This document shows, piece by piece, positions 55,185 to 64,000 of a stretch of 64,000 nt of DNA (the stretch's first letter is position 1; the number at the start of each line of letters is the position of its first letter). Origin of the DNA: Castor canadensis (taxonomy: Eukaryota > Chordata > Mammalia > Rodentia > Castoridae). The stretch spans positions 158,834,542 through 158,898,541 of the forward strand of contig NC_133392.1 in assembly GCF_047511655.1 (NCBI RefSeq), read 5' to 3'. Below the pieces are notes generated by a model that worked only from the letters and a program-made list of their open reading frames with translations, was not told the origin of the DNA and ran no database searches. The position numbers and the translations under genes are program-made.

Positions 55185-55320
55185 CCTCAAAGTAGCTCAC
55201 AGGTGCCATTTGTTGTCTGTATTTATGAAGAAATGGAGACAGAGAGATTGTGCTGCTGCCCAAAGCTGCAGAGCTAGTAAGTGGCAGAGCTGGAATTTGA
55301 ACCCAGGACCCAGGACTATT
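55185..55320 (-). repeat. MIR element (antisense)
   Basis: GAGCTAGTAAGTGGCAGAGC and GGAATTTGAACCCAGGACCC. Confidence 0.75.
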
Positions 55321-55329
55321 TTTTTGGGA

Positions 55330-57340
55330 CTCTCTTTCTGAAGCTGACCTAGCCTGAAGCCCCAGGGCAATCAGGAGCCCAATCCCATGGTTTTCCATAG
55401 CACCTGTGCCCAGCAGGCAGTGTGATGCAGTGGCTTTGGGGGAGCATGGCAGAGGGCACTTCTGAGGCAGATACAGAGCACTCATGGCTCCTTCCAGCAC
55501 TCACGGCTGCCTTAACTCCTAAGTGCTCGAAGCAGGGAGTGGCAGGACACATCTGAGTGGGGGGAACAGAGATACCTGCAGTTGTTTAAGGTGCAACTGT
55601 TCTCCAGGACATATGGTAGACCTCTGGATCACACCAGTCTCTGCTCTGGAAAGCTGGCCAGGCCAACACTGTGCTAGGTCCTGGGAAACAGCCACTCCTA
55701 GTAATGTCAGAGCTACCCTGATCCTGGCTACCTGTCCTCATTATATACATAGTCACATTAGCTCAGCTACCTCTTGGGCCTCCTTGTGCCAAATTAAAAA
55801 ACAGCTCTTTACAGGGTCTTGTGCTAATGAAAGGAGGCTGTGATGGGACTCTGCCTGGCAAATGTTCCTGCTGTTCTTGGTGTTTTGAACCAGGAGAGAA
55901 CCAGGTTCAAGGTTCATAAGTGGCCTTCTGACCTGAGAAGGTGGACACGGTGTTCCTAGGTGTCCCATCGACAGACCTGTTGGGTGCTGTGGGAAGGCTG
56001 GAGTAGACCATCCTTGAGGATGGCACAGATGGGAGTCCTGCATCTTCCTCTGGCTCAAGTCCTCTGTTTGTGTCCTAGGTTCAAGGGAGAAGACCCCTCT
56101 GGGTCCACTGCAGGCCTGCCGCCCTTCCCTCTGCTGCTATATGTAGCTCCCCCACCTCTCCTGCCTGACTTTGAGTCATTTGAGTCTCAGCTCAGTGTCT
56201 CCTCATCAGGTGTTGCCCCTCACACTGCATCCCTGCTGGGGGCAACACTCCATGTGCCGCCTTGCTTACTTATGGCCACTCCTCAACTGGTACCCAGGCT
56301 CCCAGGGCAGATGCTCTGACCCTCACCCTACTGGAGGTCAGAGTAAGGCTGGTTTCCTGACAGACTGGGCAAAGTGTCTGGTCCTGCGTGGCTCAGGCAT
56401 AGATAGCCTCAGTGCAAGGCCACTACAGTCCAAACACGCCAGTGCTTACAAGTGCATGTTGTCTGTGTGAGCGTCTCCACACTGGGATTTAGCTTAACCG
56501 CTCTCCAAGGACGAATGCTTGGCTTCATTCTGCTTCTGGGTTTGCCAACAGTGCTTGGGTAGTTTGAAGACGTGGCGTTGCCTGGCGTGCTTGGGTCTGC
56601 ATGGCCCTTGTGTTTCCAGCTTCTGCCAGTGGGTGGTGCCATAGCCACGCAAATGAACTTGAGGGCAGCATCTCCGCATTCCCATTCTGTTGCAGTAGGC
56701 AGTGCAGTGGGTGGGAGGGGCACCGATCCATGCGTCCATCAGAGTGGGAAGCACCCCTGCCCCTGCAGGCTGTTCCAGAGCTTTTTCCACTTGCCCCAAC
56801 TTCACACCTAGCTAATTTTCTTGCTGAGATTTGCATCTGCCATGTTTATAGTGACAGACACTACTGTCACAGAGTCCCTAGCCTGTGTGATGAGAATTGC
56901 CATGGAGAGTCATGGTTGAGGTTCTCTGCCCAGGAATCCACACATTTGCCAGGTGACAGGCGAACCCTAATGCCTTGGTGCCTCAGCTGGCAGCAGGCAG
57001 CTGGTGGGAAAATTGTGTACACACCAAGGCTGGACCGACTGTCACCTCCCACCCTAGGATTTTGGGCAGTTTGCATTCTGCACACAAGGTCCTTGGACCT
57101 TGTCAAAGGTATGTCGAGACACAGTCAGGTTCTCACAGTGGCCTCCGTGCTCGCATTCAGCCCAGAGGCAGCCCCAAAGGCCTCAGTCCCATGCTGCCGA
57201 TGTCCCAAGATGCTTGTTTCAATTAGAAGGTCATAAAGTGCCAAACATTCTCATGGAAAAAGAAGGCCCATGTTGCCGTTGTCTAAGCAGGTCTGTCTGC
57301 CATCCTGCTAACAGAGATGAAAGACAAGTTGATTTATAAT
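55330..57340. other. ACOT7: Intron 2, mainly unique
   Basis: No exon recognised. The longest frame (56601-57236) shows no recognisable protein. Confidence 0.4.
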
Positions 57341-57346
57341 ACCAGT

Positions 57347-57369
57347 GAGGAAGTCCTGAGGACTTCCTC
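57347..57369. repeat. Perfect palindrome (10-3-10)
   Basis: GAGGAAGTCC, loop TGA, GGACTTCCTC. It overlaps a second palindrome, CTTCCTCAGGAAG (57363-57375). Confidence 0.92.
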
Positions 57370-57372
57370 AGG

Positions 57373-57392
57373 AAGTATATACATATATACAC

Positions 57393-57423
<31 letters not shown>

Positions 57424-57460
57424 CATATATACATATATATGTATATATGTATATATGCTT
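57373..57460. repeat. (TA)n-rich microsatellite with TACATA/TGTATA interruptions
   Basis: About 88 bp of alternating purine-pyrimidine AT-rich sequence immediately after the palindrome. Confidence 0.93.
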
Positions 57461-57805
57461 TGGGAGCATATATCAAAATCTTGTTCACCTGGATGAGAGA
57501 CTAATCCCAGGTGCAGAAAATGATGTGTTGTGAAGGGTGGTCTATCACAGTGGTGTTGACAAACAGCAACTGAGATGGCTCAAATATCTCACCAGAAGAG
57601 GCTTCTACTTGGCCAGTAAAATAAATTTCAGTGGAAGTTCATGAAAAGAATAAGGAAGCTCTTTAGGTACTGCTGTGATATGAATGTGACATCCCCATAT
57701 TCCTCTGTTGAAATCCTAACCTTCAGGGAAATGGTTCTAGAAGGTGGAGCTGTTGGAGGTGATTAGGTCATGAGGGTGGTCTTCTCATGAATAAGCTCAG
57801 TGCTT

Positions 57806-57965
57806 TTTCATTTATTTATTTTATTTTTCCTACAAAAAGAACATTTATAGGGCAAACAAATATTTTTAGGTTTTTGAGACAGGGTCTTGCTGTGTAGCTC
57901 AGGCTGACCTTCCTGGCTCAGCCTCCCAAGAACTGAAGTTACACCTTCTGCCATCATGCCCAGCT
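57806..57965 (-). repeat. B1 SINE (antisense) in the LTR
   Basis: TTTTGAGACAGGGTCTTGCT, GTGTAGCTCAGGCTGACC, CCATCATGCCCAGC. Confidence 0.75.
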
Positions 57966-58089
57966 TAGTGCCTTTATAATAAGCGACACCAGAGAGTCTT
58001 CTTGCCCCTTCTGCCACATAAGGAACCTAGAAGGTTCCCTCTATGAGCCAGGAAGCAGCCCATCATCAGACACCAAATCTGCTTGTGCC

Positions 58090-58396
58090 TTTTTTGTTTG
58101 TTTGGGTGGCACTTGGGGTTGAACTCAGGCCTCTCACTTGCTAGGTAGGCACTCTACCACTTGAGCCACCCTGCCAGCCCTTTTTGCAATGGTTATTTTT
58201 GAGATAGGGTCTCTCTTTATGTCTGGGTTGGCCTGGACTGTGATCCTCCTATTTGTGCTTTCCTGTATAGCTGGAATAACAGGTGCTTCTGAGCCCAGCC
58301 ATTGGTTGAGATGGGGTCTTGTGAACTTTTTTGCCCAGGCCAGCCTTGAGTTGCAATCCTCCAGCTAGGATTACAGGCATGAGCTACCAGTTCTTG
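58090..58396 (-). repeat. Three-unit SINE (antisense) in the LTR
   Basis: ID-like unit (TGGGGTTGAACTCAGGCCTC), B1-like A (TTATTTTTGAGATAGGGTCT), B1-like B (GAGATGGGGTCTTGTGAACT to GAGCTACCAG). Confidence 0.8.
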
Positions 58397-58400
58397 AGTT

Positions 58401-58665
58401 TCCAGCCTACAAAACTGTAAGAGATAGATCTCTTATTTGTGACCCACCCAGTATATATTGTTTTGTTATAGCAGCCTGAACAGACCTATAGGACCATCTC
58501 CAATGTACTACGAGGGAGACAAGGGGGGGGTGTTCCAGCCTACAAAACTGTAAGAGATAAATCTCTTATTTGTGACCCACCCAGTATATGTTGTTTTGTT
58601 ACAGCAGCCTGAACAGACCTATAGGACCATCTCCAATGTACTATGAGGGGGACACGGGGCGGGGG
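58401..58665 (+). repeat. 133-bp tandem duplication of the LTR end and flank
   Basis: Unit 1 about 58401-58533 and unit 2 about 58534-58665. They share TCCAGCCTACAAAACTGTAA through CCATCTCCAATGTACTA. Only a handful of substitutions and a G-run length change separate them. Confidence 0.92.
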
Positions 58666-59184
58666 GGGTGGTGAAGCAGTCTGACTCTGTCCACCATCTG
58701 GTGTCTGATCTGACACACAGGAACTGACTGAGGTGGCTACTGGGGCTCCTGGGTGGCTAGGGACAAGGCGACTGGAGGCACACCTGGTACCAGTTGTCCT
58801 TTGATCCTTTCAAACTTTGAGTCATGAGAATGGTCATCTATTTGAGGAGTAAAATAAAATTTAAATAAAAAAGTAGTGATTGAAGGGGGGATGAAGAGTA
58901 ATAAAGAGGTGAATTCGATCAAAGCACATTATATGCATCTATGGAAATATCACATTAAAGCCCCTTTGTACAATTAATATATGCTAATAAAAATAATTTA
59001 AAGAATATTGATGACAGGTGTTGCAGCAGATCGTTTTCCCCGTGGAGTGAGAAGAGTCAGAACGTGAAAGTACACATAAGATGAAAACTATAAAATAGAG
59101 CCATGCTAAAGAAGGACTGAGCCATCAAAGCCTGACTCTTAGGAAAAGGCCTGGAAAGGTCCCAGAGACCAGAGAGTAACTGCT

Positions 59185-59268
59185 TTCTGGGGGTGGGACT
59201 AGGGTTTGAACTTAGGGCTTCACATTTGCAGAACAGGCACTCTACCTCTTGAGCCACATCTCCAGCCC
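59185..59268 (-). repeat. ID-like SINE (antisense)
   Basis: GGGACTAGGGTTTGAACTTA, GCAGAACAGGCACTCTACC, TTGAGCCACATCTCCAGCCC. Confidence 0.85.
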
Positions 59269-59617
59269 TAATAACTGCTTATCTTTGAAAGGAAAGGATG
59301 CCCTTTTCCTACTTTTCTCTATTTCCCAAATTTCTCATGAGTAATTACATATTTTTCCACATTTTGTAATGAAGTGATACATATTTATTAGAGAAAAATT
59401 AGAAGACAACCACTGGTGACCGCTGCTCAGAGTTGCTCAGCAGCTGCTCCTGACTGTTCCTGGGCTTCTCCACATTCCTGTCCCTTCGCACTTGGGAATG
59501 TGTGCTGACAGTTGCACTACTGTCACAGCGGAGAACAAAGGAAGGCAGCTTACAGGGAGCACCTCGGGGTGAGGACTTACTGGGTTGGGCTGACTGGTCC
59601 TCTCTGGTTTCTTGCAG

Positions 59618-59774
59618 GAGCGCTGTGTAGCTGCTCTGGCCCGAGTGGAGCGCACGGACTTCCTGTCGCCCATGTGCATTGGCGAGGTGGCTCACGTCAG
59701 TGCTGAAATCACCTATACCTCCAAGCACTCTGTGGAAGTTCAGGTGAACGTGATGTCCGAAAACATCCTCACAG
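59618..59774 (+). CDS. ACOT7: ACOT7 exon 3
   Basis: Acceptor GTTTCTTGCAG precedes GAG CGC TGT. Encodes ERCVAALARVERTDFLSPMC then IGEVAHVSAEITYTSKHSVE and VQVNVMSENILT (52 residues plus 1 nt), the continuation of the N-terminal hotdog domain (beta-sheet and substrate tunnel). Donor GTAATA at 59775 leaves phase 1. The next exons, including the second hotdog domain, lie beyond the window. Confidence 0.96.
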
Positions 59775-60146
59775 GTAATAACTTTCAGGTGCTCCTTGCT
59801 TGTACACCGAGGGCTGACTCGTCCTCAACCAGTTCCCTAAATGACCTCCCTAATCCCCATGCAGGTTATTCTGTTACCGCATTTTGCAGATGGGGCATAG
59901 ACAGGTTAGGGGATACTCAGTGAGCCCAAGACCACCCAGCCAGAGTAGGATGCACACACTGGCCCTCCGCCTTCCCATGGAGCCTTATTCTGTGGCAGGG
60001 GAGGGTGTGGCCCACTTGTTCTTCTGGAGCATGGCAGATGTTGGCTTTGCAGAGGAAACTGCCTGTGCTAGCCAGAAACCAGACTTCCATAGAAGCTGCT
60101 GGATGAACCTTTGCTCTGGTTCATCTAAACATTCTCCTTGGCTGTG

Positions 60147-60160
60147 GTAACCATGGAAAC
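60147..60160. promoter_or_regulatory. RFX X-box-like motif
   Basis: GTAACCATGGAAAC fits the inverted half-site layout of RFX X-boxes (GTNRCC, 0-3 bases, RGYAAC) with one deviation. Binding is inferred only. Confidence 0.4.
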
Positions 60161-62270
60161 CCCTCTCCTCTTCCCCCTGGGCTCTGCAGGAGAGCAAGGC
60201 TTCTTCTCACACACTCTCATGCTTCTTTTTATATCTGGGCTGGTGATGGGCAAGGCAGGCCTCGTCACACCCTGCTGGCCCACGCCCTGGGTCCCTGTGG
60301 TTCCAGGCCTCCCTGCAAGCCCAGACCGAGTAGAGGCTGAACTGGCCGTGCTGAGTGCTGGCTCAGGGCTGTTTAACAGACCCATCTCTGGGTCTGTCCC
60401 TCCGTGGGCCAGGAGCACAGTTATCCATCTGGAACACTCTGATGACCTCGGTAGGGTTGGCATTTAGAATGGGTTATATCAGTCCAGCTACAGTGCAGTG
60501 AAGAATTTGTCTGAGTGCCACTGGGGTGTTGTGGTGGTCAGTGTGTCTTTGCCCATGGCCTGTGGCCAGGGCCCTGGATGCAGTAGGTGTCTCTGGCATC
60601 AGAGGGACCCTTGGATGCTGGTCTCAGGTTGTGGTACAGGAAAAGAGAGAGCGCATCACTAAGGAAAGGCTGGTGCAGGGTGGCATTCTTTCCTCTGCTG
60701 GGCTGAACTGGGTGCCTGTTGCCCTATACAGAGGAGGGGGGACTGCTGTTCTCTGGCACCTCTTAGTCTTCATGCCTGTTTGTAGCCGGCCATTTTGTCA
60801 GCCAGCAGCCACAGTTCCTTCACTGTGGGAGTCTTTGGCATTAGAAGTAGTAGGCAGGGCCTGCCTTCCTGTCTCTGACTTGGAAGCATCCTTCTGGAAC
60901 GCTGGAGACTGAAACCCACAGAAGCCTGGTGACCAGAACAGCACCACAGTGTGTGGATGAGGAGAGAGGCAGGAACAGGAAGGCATTCTCAGGCTTTCAG
61001 AGTAGACAGGGCCCCGAGTCCTCATGGCAGAGGAGGTCTTGTCCATAGGTCAGGGGCACTTAGAATCTGCCTGAGCCTCTTCCTGATGAAGGTGTAGACA
61101 AGGTCATCAGGAGGAGCTGGGCTTCCAGGCTGAGGGAGAGAAGCTGACAGAGGGTTTTGGCCAGAATGACATAACCTGACATATTTTAAGGATCCCTCAC
61201 ACTTAGGGGTTAACAGCCCAGCCCTTTCTCTCCCCACCTGTAGGATGCCTCTCTACCTTCCCATGTGTCCCCAGCCCTCAGCCCTTGGCCTTCTCCTGCT
61301 TTGATTGTGGGCAAAGAGGGCCTGGACTTCCTGGAGGAAAGAGGCTGCCTTAGGGTGCAGAGACAATGCTGGGCACTGCACAGACCTTTGCCTTCCTAGA
61401 ACATGGCTGTTACCCCTTTATGAGGCTTAGAGGGCCAGTGTTTATAGCTTTTCTCAGTGGGGCTGTGTCCTTTTCTTCACTTCTCTCCCTAGTTCTGCTT
61501 CTTCCCTGTGTTTCAGAGCTTGGCTCTTCTCCCCATCTTGGTTATCTTGCCCCAGGGCCCACTGTTGTAGGGCTGGACTCTTCCTCCCTTATTCTGTGAC
61601 TACAGGCTTCTTCCTCCTTCATCTCCAGGTCTGTAGTCTATTTCTACACTTTGAGCCCATGTGGGCTCCATTTCCCTCCAGGCCTTTCTGTCCTTGTTTG
61701 TCTCCTTCCCATGTGTCCACTGGAAGGTGGGCCTGAGAGGCCTGTCTTGTAGCCACCAGGTACACATAATACCCTAATACCACCCTGACCTCACACAGCA
61801 CATAGTAGACATTCAGCAAGTCCTGACTGAATGGCTGACTGACCTCTGACAGATGGGAACACTGAGACTGGAAGGACAGGGGACACACCCAGGGCTGCAG
61901 CCAGACGAGGCTGATTCCCAACACTGGGCATAATGTCTTCAGGTTCTTTCTCTGTGTTCATGGGGCCTCATATGCCCTTCCATCATCCTGTGGCTGGAGA
62001 GTGAGCACAGGCCAGGCAAAGGACCTCCAAACCTTTCCTTTGAGACACTCATTGGTCTCTGGCACCTGTCAAAATATTAAGCTAACGGGGCTGTGATTAC
62101 TGCAAGGCCCCAGAGAATAGCTGGGGGCGCTTCGGATTTAAGAAGAGTTGTTAATACCACAGTTCTGGCTACAGCTTCGTCAAAGGGTGGAGAACGTGCA
62201 ATTAGCATGTTTGCCTCATTTTGCTCTGTGGTGTTCATTTAGGTCTAGCAGGCCACTTGGGTTTCCATGG

Positions 62271-62284
62271 AAACCAGCTCATCA
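62271..62284. promoter_or_regulatory. 14-bp perfect palindrome, RFX X-box-like
   Basis: GTTTCCATGGAAAC equals its own reverse complement and resembles GTTGCCATGGCAAC. It lies in a repeat-free stretch (about 62040-62400) that looks like a possible conserved element. Confidence 0.45.
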
Positions 62285-62654
62285 GCCTGGCTCCAGCTGA
62301 GTCCAACACGAAATCTTTATTCCCAAAAGCAGGTTGTCAGATTCACTCAGTCAAAGCGTAGTGAAAATATTTTCCCACAGTGAGTGCCTGGGGTTCCCAG
62401 GCAGGGGGAGCCTGTGTTAGAGCAGTTGGAGCAGGGTGGAGCCTGCAGCCTCTTTAACTGACCCCTTAGGGGTTGACCTGAGTCTCAGCTGTGCTTAGCA
62501 GGAGCCTTAGGGAAACCCCAGCTTCGTGCTGGGAAAGTAAGTTAGAGGGAGCTGGCAGACCAAGCTCCTCCGGGGCAGAAGTGAGGGTGCCCTGTCCTGT
62601 CCTGCTGTCTCCTGCAGTTTGACTCTCCTCTGGAAATCTTCCGAGTTGTAGACA

Positions 62655-62975
62655 TCCTTTTTTTTGGTAGTCTTGGGGGCTTGAACTTGCTAGGCAGGCA
62701 TTCTAGTGCTTGAGCCATCCCTCTATCCCTTTTTACATTGGCTGTTTTTGAGATAGGATCTCCCTTTATGTGCCTGGGCTGTCTGGACTGCAATCTTCTT
62801 TGTGCTTCCCTGCATAGCTGGAATGACAGAAATGCTCCACCACGCCTTACTTGTCGGTTGAGATGGAGTCTGGAAAACTGTTTGCCCTAGTTGGTCTTTG
62901 AACATCCATCCTCCTGATCTGTATCTCCCAAATAGCTGGGATTGTAGGATTGAGCCACTCTGCTTAGCCTCAATG
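62655..62975 (-). repeat. Three-unit SINE (antisense)
   Basis: ID-like (CTTGCTAGGCAGGCATTCTA), B1-like A (GCTGTTTTTGAGATAGGATC to TGCATAGCTGGAATGACAG), B1-like B (GAGATGGAGTCTGGAAAACT to GAGCCACTCTGCTTAGCC). Confidence 0.8.
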
Positions 62976-62999
62976 CCACTTTTTAAAGATGTCCTAGCA

Positions 63000-63225
63000 G
63001 GTGGGCCCTGGTGGCTCACGCCTATAATCCTAGCTACTCAGGAGGCAGAGATCAGGAGGATCAAGGTTCAAAGGCAGCCCTGGGGAATTAGTTCCTGAGA
63101 CCTATCTCAAAAACACCTAACACAAAATAGGGCTGGTGGAGTAGCTTACGTGGTAGAGTGCCTGCCTAGCAAGTATGAGACCCTGGGTTCAAACCCCAGT
63201 TACCTCCCCCCCGTAACAAAAAAAG
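63000..63225 (+). repeat. Dimeric SINE
   Basis: CACGCCTATAATCCTAGCTA, GGGCTGGTGGAGTAGCTTAC, GTTCAAACCCCAGTTACCTC. Confidence 0.9.
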
Positions 63226-63816
63226 GAATCCTAACAAATATTCTAAAATGACTGGGACCTGAGAGGCCTGGTTCTGTACTCAGCAGGGCACCAAATTGCC
63301 ATGTAACCTTGGAAAAATTCCTTGATCTTTCTAAGCTTCTCCTGTTTAAGTAAGGGGCATGGGCCAGTGATTGCTGGACTCCTTTGGCACCTGCAGGCCA
63401 TAAACTATGATTCCCCAGTCCAGACAGTCCTCCCTGAGCTGGGAGCCACACTGGTTGGGCTCAGTTCCCCAGTGAATTCTGAAGTTATGCTAAGTCACCA
63501 AGGCTGGTCTGTGTGGAGTGGTCGGGGGGAATGCCTAAGGAGGCAGTCCTGGGTTTGAGGAGCTGCCTGGTATCTGTGGTTTGGGCAGTGGTTGACATTC
63601 TCCAAGGCTGCTCTGCCTGGGCACAGCCTCCACATCCCCACCCCTCAGTAGAGCTGGCAGTAGTGTACACCCTGTGGTGGCTGCCTGGCTTTCTGGGCTT
63701 CCTCCCTGGTGGGAGTTTCTGCAGTGTTGAGACAGGTGCAGAGAATCTTCAGAGATCCTGCTCCTCTCAGCTAAGGATGTTGAACTCCACAAGGCTCTGA
63801 GTTCAGAAACACTGAA

Positions 63817-63842
63817 ATAAAAACAAAACAAAACAAAACAAA
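63817..63842. repeat. (AAAAC)n short tandem repeat
   Basis: About five AAAAC pentamers without an obvious SINE body upstream. Confidence 0.85.
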
Positions 63843-64000
63843 CCATCAGGTATGGACCCTGTGTTAGGAAGCCACACAGCCTCGAGACTACACAGGCTTT
63901 AAGCACCTGGTCTTCAAGCATCCTCTGGAGCATGGAGGTGGCCAAGGTCCTAGGTCCCCAGGCTCCTGGAGACAAAGATGGGTCCTACCCAGCCTCTCTC

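Larger units (their letters stand above)
57672..58500 (+). repeat. MaLR-type LTR (MST/MLT1-like), SINE-split
   Basis: Sense LTR in three parts: 57672-57800 (GTTGAAATCCTAACCTTCAG, GGTGATTAGGTCATGAGGGT), 57966-58088 (CTTGCCCCTTCTGCCACATA), 58397-58500 (CAGCCTACAAAACTGTAAGA, TTATAGCAGCCTGAACAGAC). No retroviral genes are attached. Confidence 0.7.
51180..59617 (+). other. ACOT7: ACOT7 intron 2 (8.4 kb)
   Basis: From GTAAGC to TTTCTTGCAG. A sense MIR-like piece lies at about 51540-51660. It also holds the nested Tigger1/MaLR block, a second MaLR LTR, microsatellites and several antisense MIR cores (about 54490-54600, 54885-54965, 55185-55320). Confidence 0.85.
59775..64000 (+). other. ACOT7: ACOT7 intron 3 (start)
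   Basis: Opens with GTAATA. Antisense MIR cores lie at about 59835-59945 and 61780-61915. 60170-61780 and 61920-62650 are largely unique. No further exon is found before the window ends. Confidence 0.8.

Noticed and set aside
56601-57236. 211-aa open frame in ACOT7 intron 2
   Set aside because: No recognisable domain, low-frequency codons mixed with Cys/His/Trp at random, and no splice or promoter context. Conservation would be needed to revive it.

Overview
The window is nuclear DNA of a placental mammal, almost certainly a rodent. Coding sequence is carried in short exons with GT/AG introns, two promoters lie in CpG islands, and the rest is packed with interspersed repeats. The dominant SINE is a dimer: a B1/7SL-like left unit followed by a tRNA/ID-like right unit ending in A-rich sequence. 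It occurs with free ID-like and B1-like monomers. There are no Alu elements. From memory this SINE is typical of beaver (Castor) and its relatives, so Castorimorpha is my best guess, but the species is an inference.

Two neighbouring genes, both on the + strand, are recognised. HES2 (CDS 1950-2883, four exons, 168 aa) is complete and encodes a bHLH-Orange repressor ending in WRPW. ACOT7 (acyl-CoA thioesterase 7, brain acyl-CoA hydrolase) starts in a CpG island near 24.4 kb and runs off the right edge. Visible are the cytosolic first exon (CDS to 24596), a separate first exon encoding an Arg-rich, mitochondrial-type N-terminus (31865-32055), exon 2 (51062-51179) and exon 3 (59618-59774). Both first exons end in the same codon phase and join to exon 2. 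HES2 followed by ACOT7 in the same direction matches the human 1p36.31 order.

Layout: 1-1.9 kb, HES2 upstream region and GC-rich promoter; 1.9-2.9 kb, HES2; 3-6.4 kb, mostly unique sequence; 6.5-20.9 kb, a SINE-saturated intergenic block built on a broken L1; 20.9-22.5 kb, a MER2-like DNA transposon and an old repeat-like segment; 23.7-25.2 kb, ACOT7 CpG island with a 31-bp G-rich minisatellite; 24.6-51 kb, ACOT7 intron 1 (SINEs, antisense L1 pieces, alternative exon at 31.9 kb); 51.2-59.6 kb, intron 2, with a SINE inside Tigger1 inside a MaLR LTR, a second SINE-split MaLR LTR ending in a 133-bp tandem duplication, and an AT microsatellite beside a palindrome; 59.8-64 kb, intron 3, with two RFX-like X-box motifs.

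I found no undescribed gene system. The most interesting signals are the two ACOT7 first exons, the G-quadruplex-prone promoter minisatellite, a 43-bp near-perfect palindrome inside a SINE, a recurrent three-unit SINE, and the nested or duplicated repeats in intron 2. Repeat family names rest on recalled consensus sequences and their edges are approximate.
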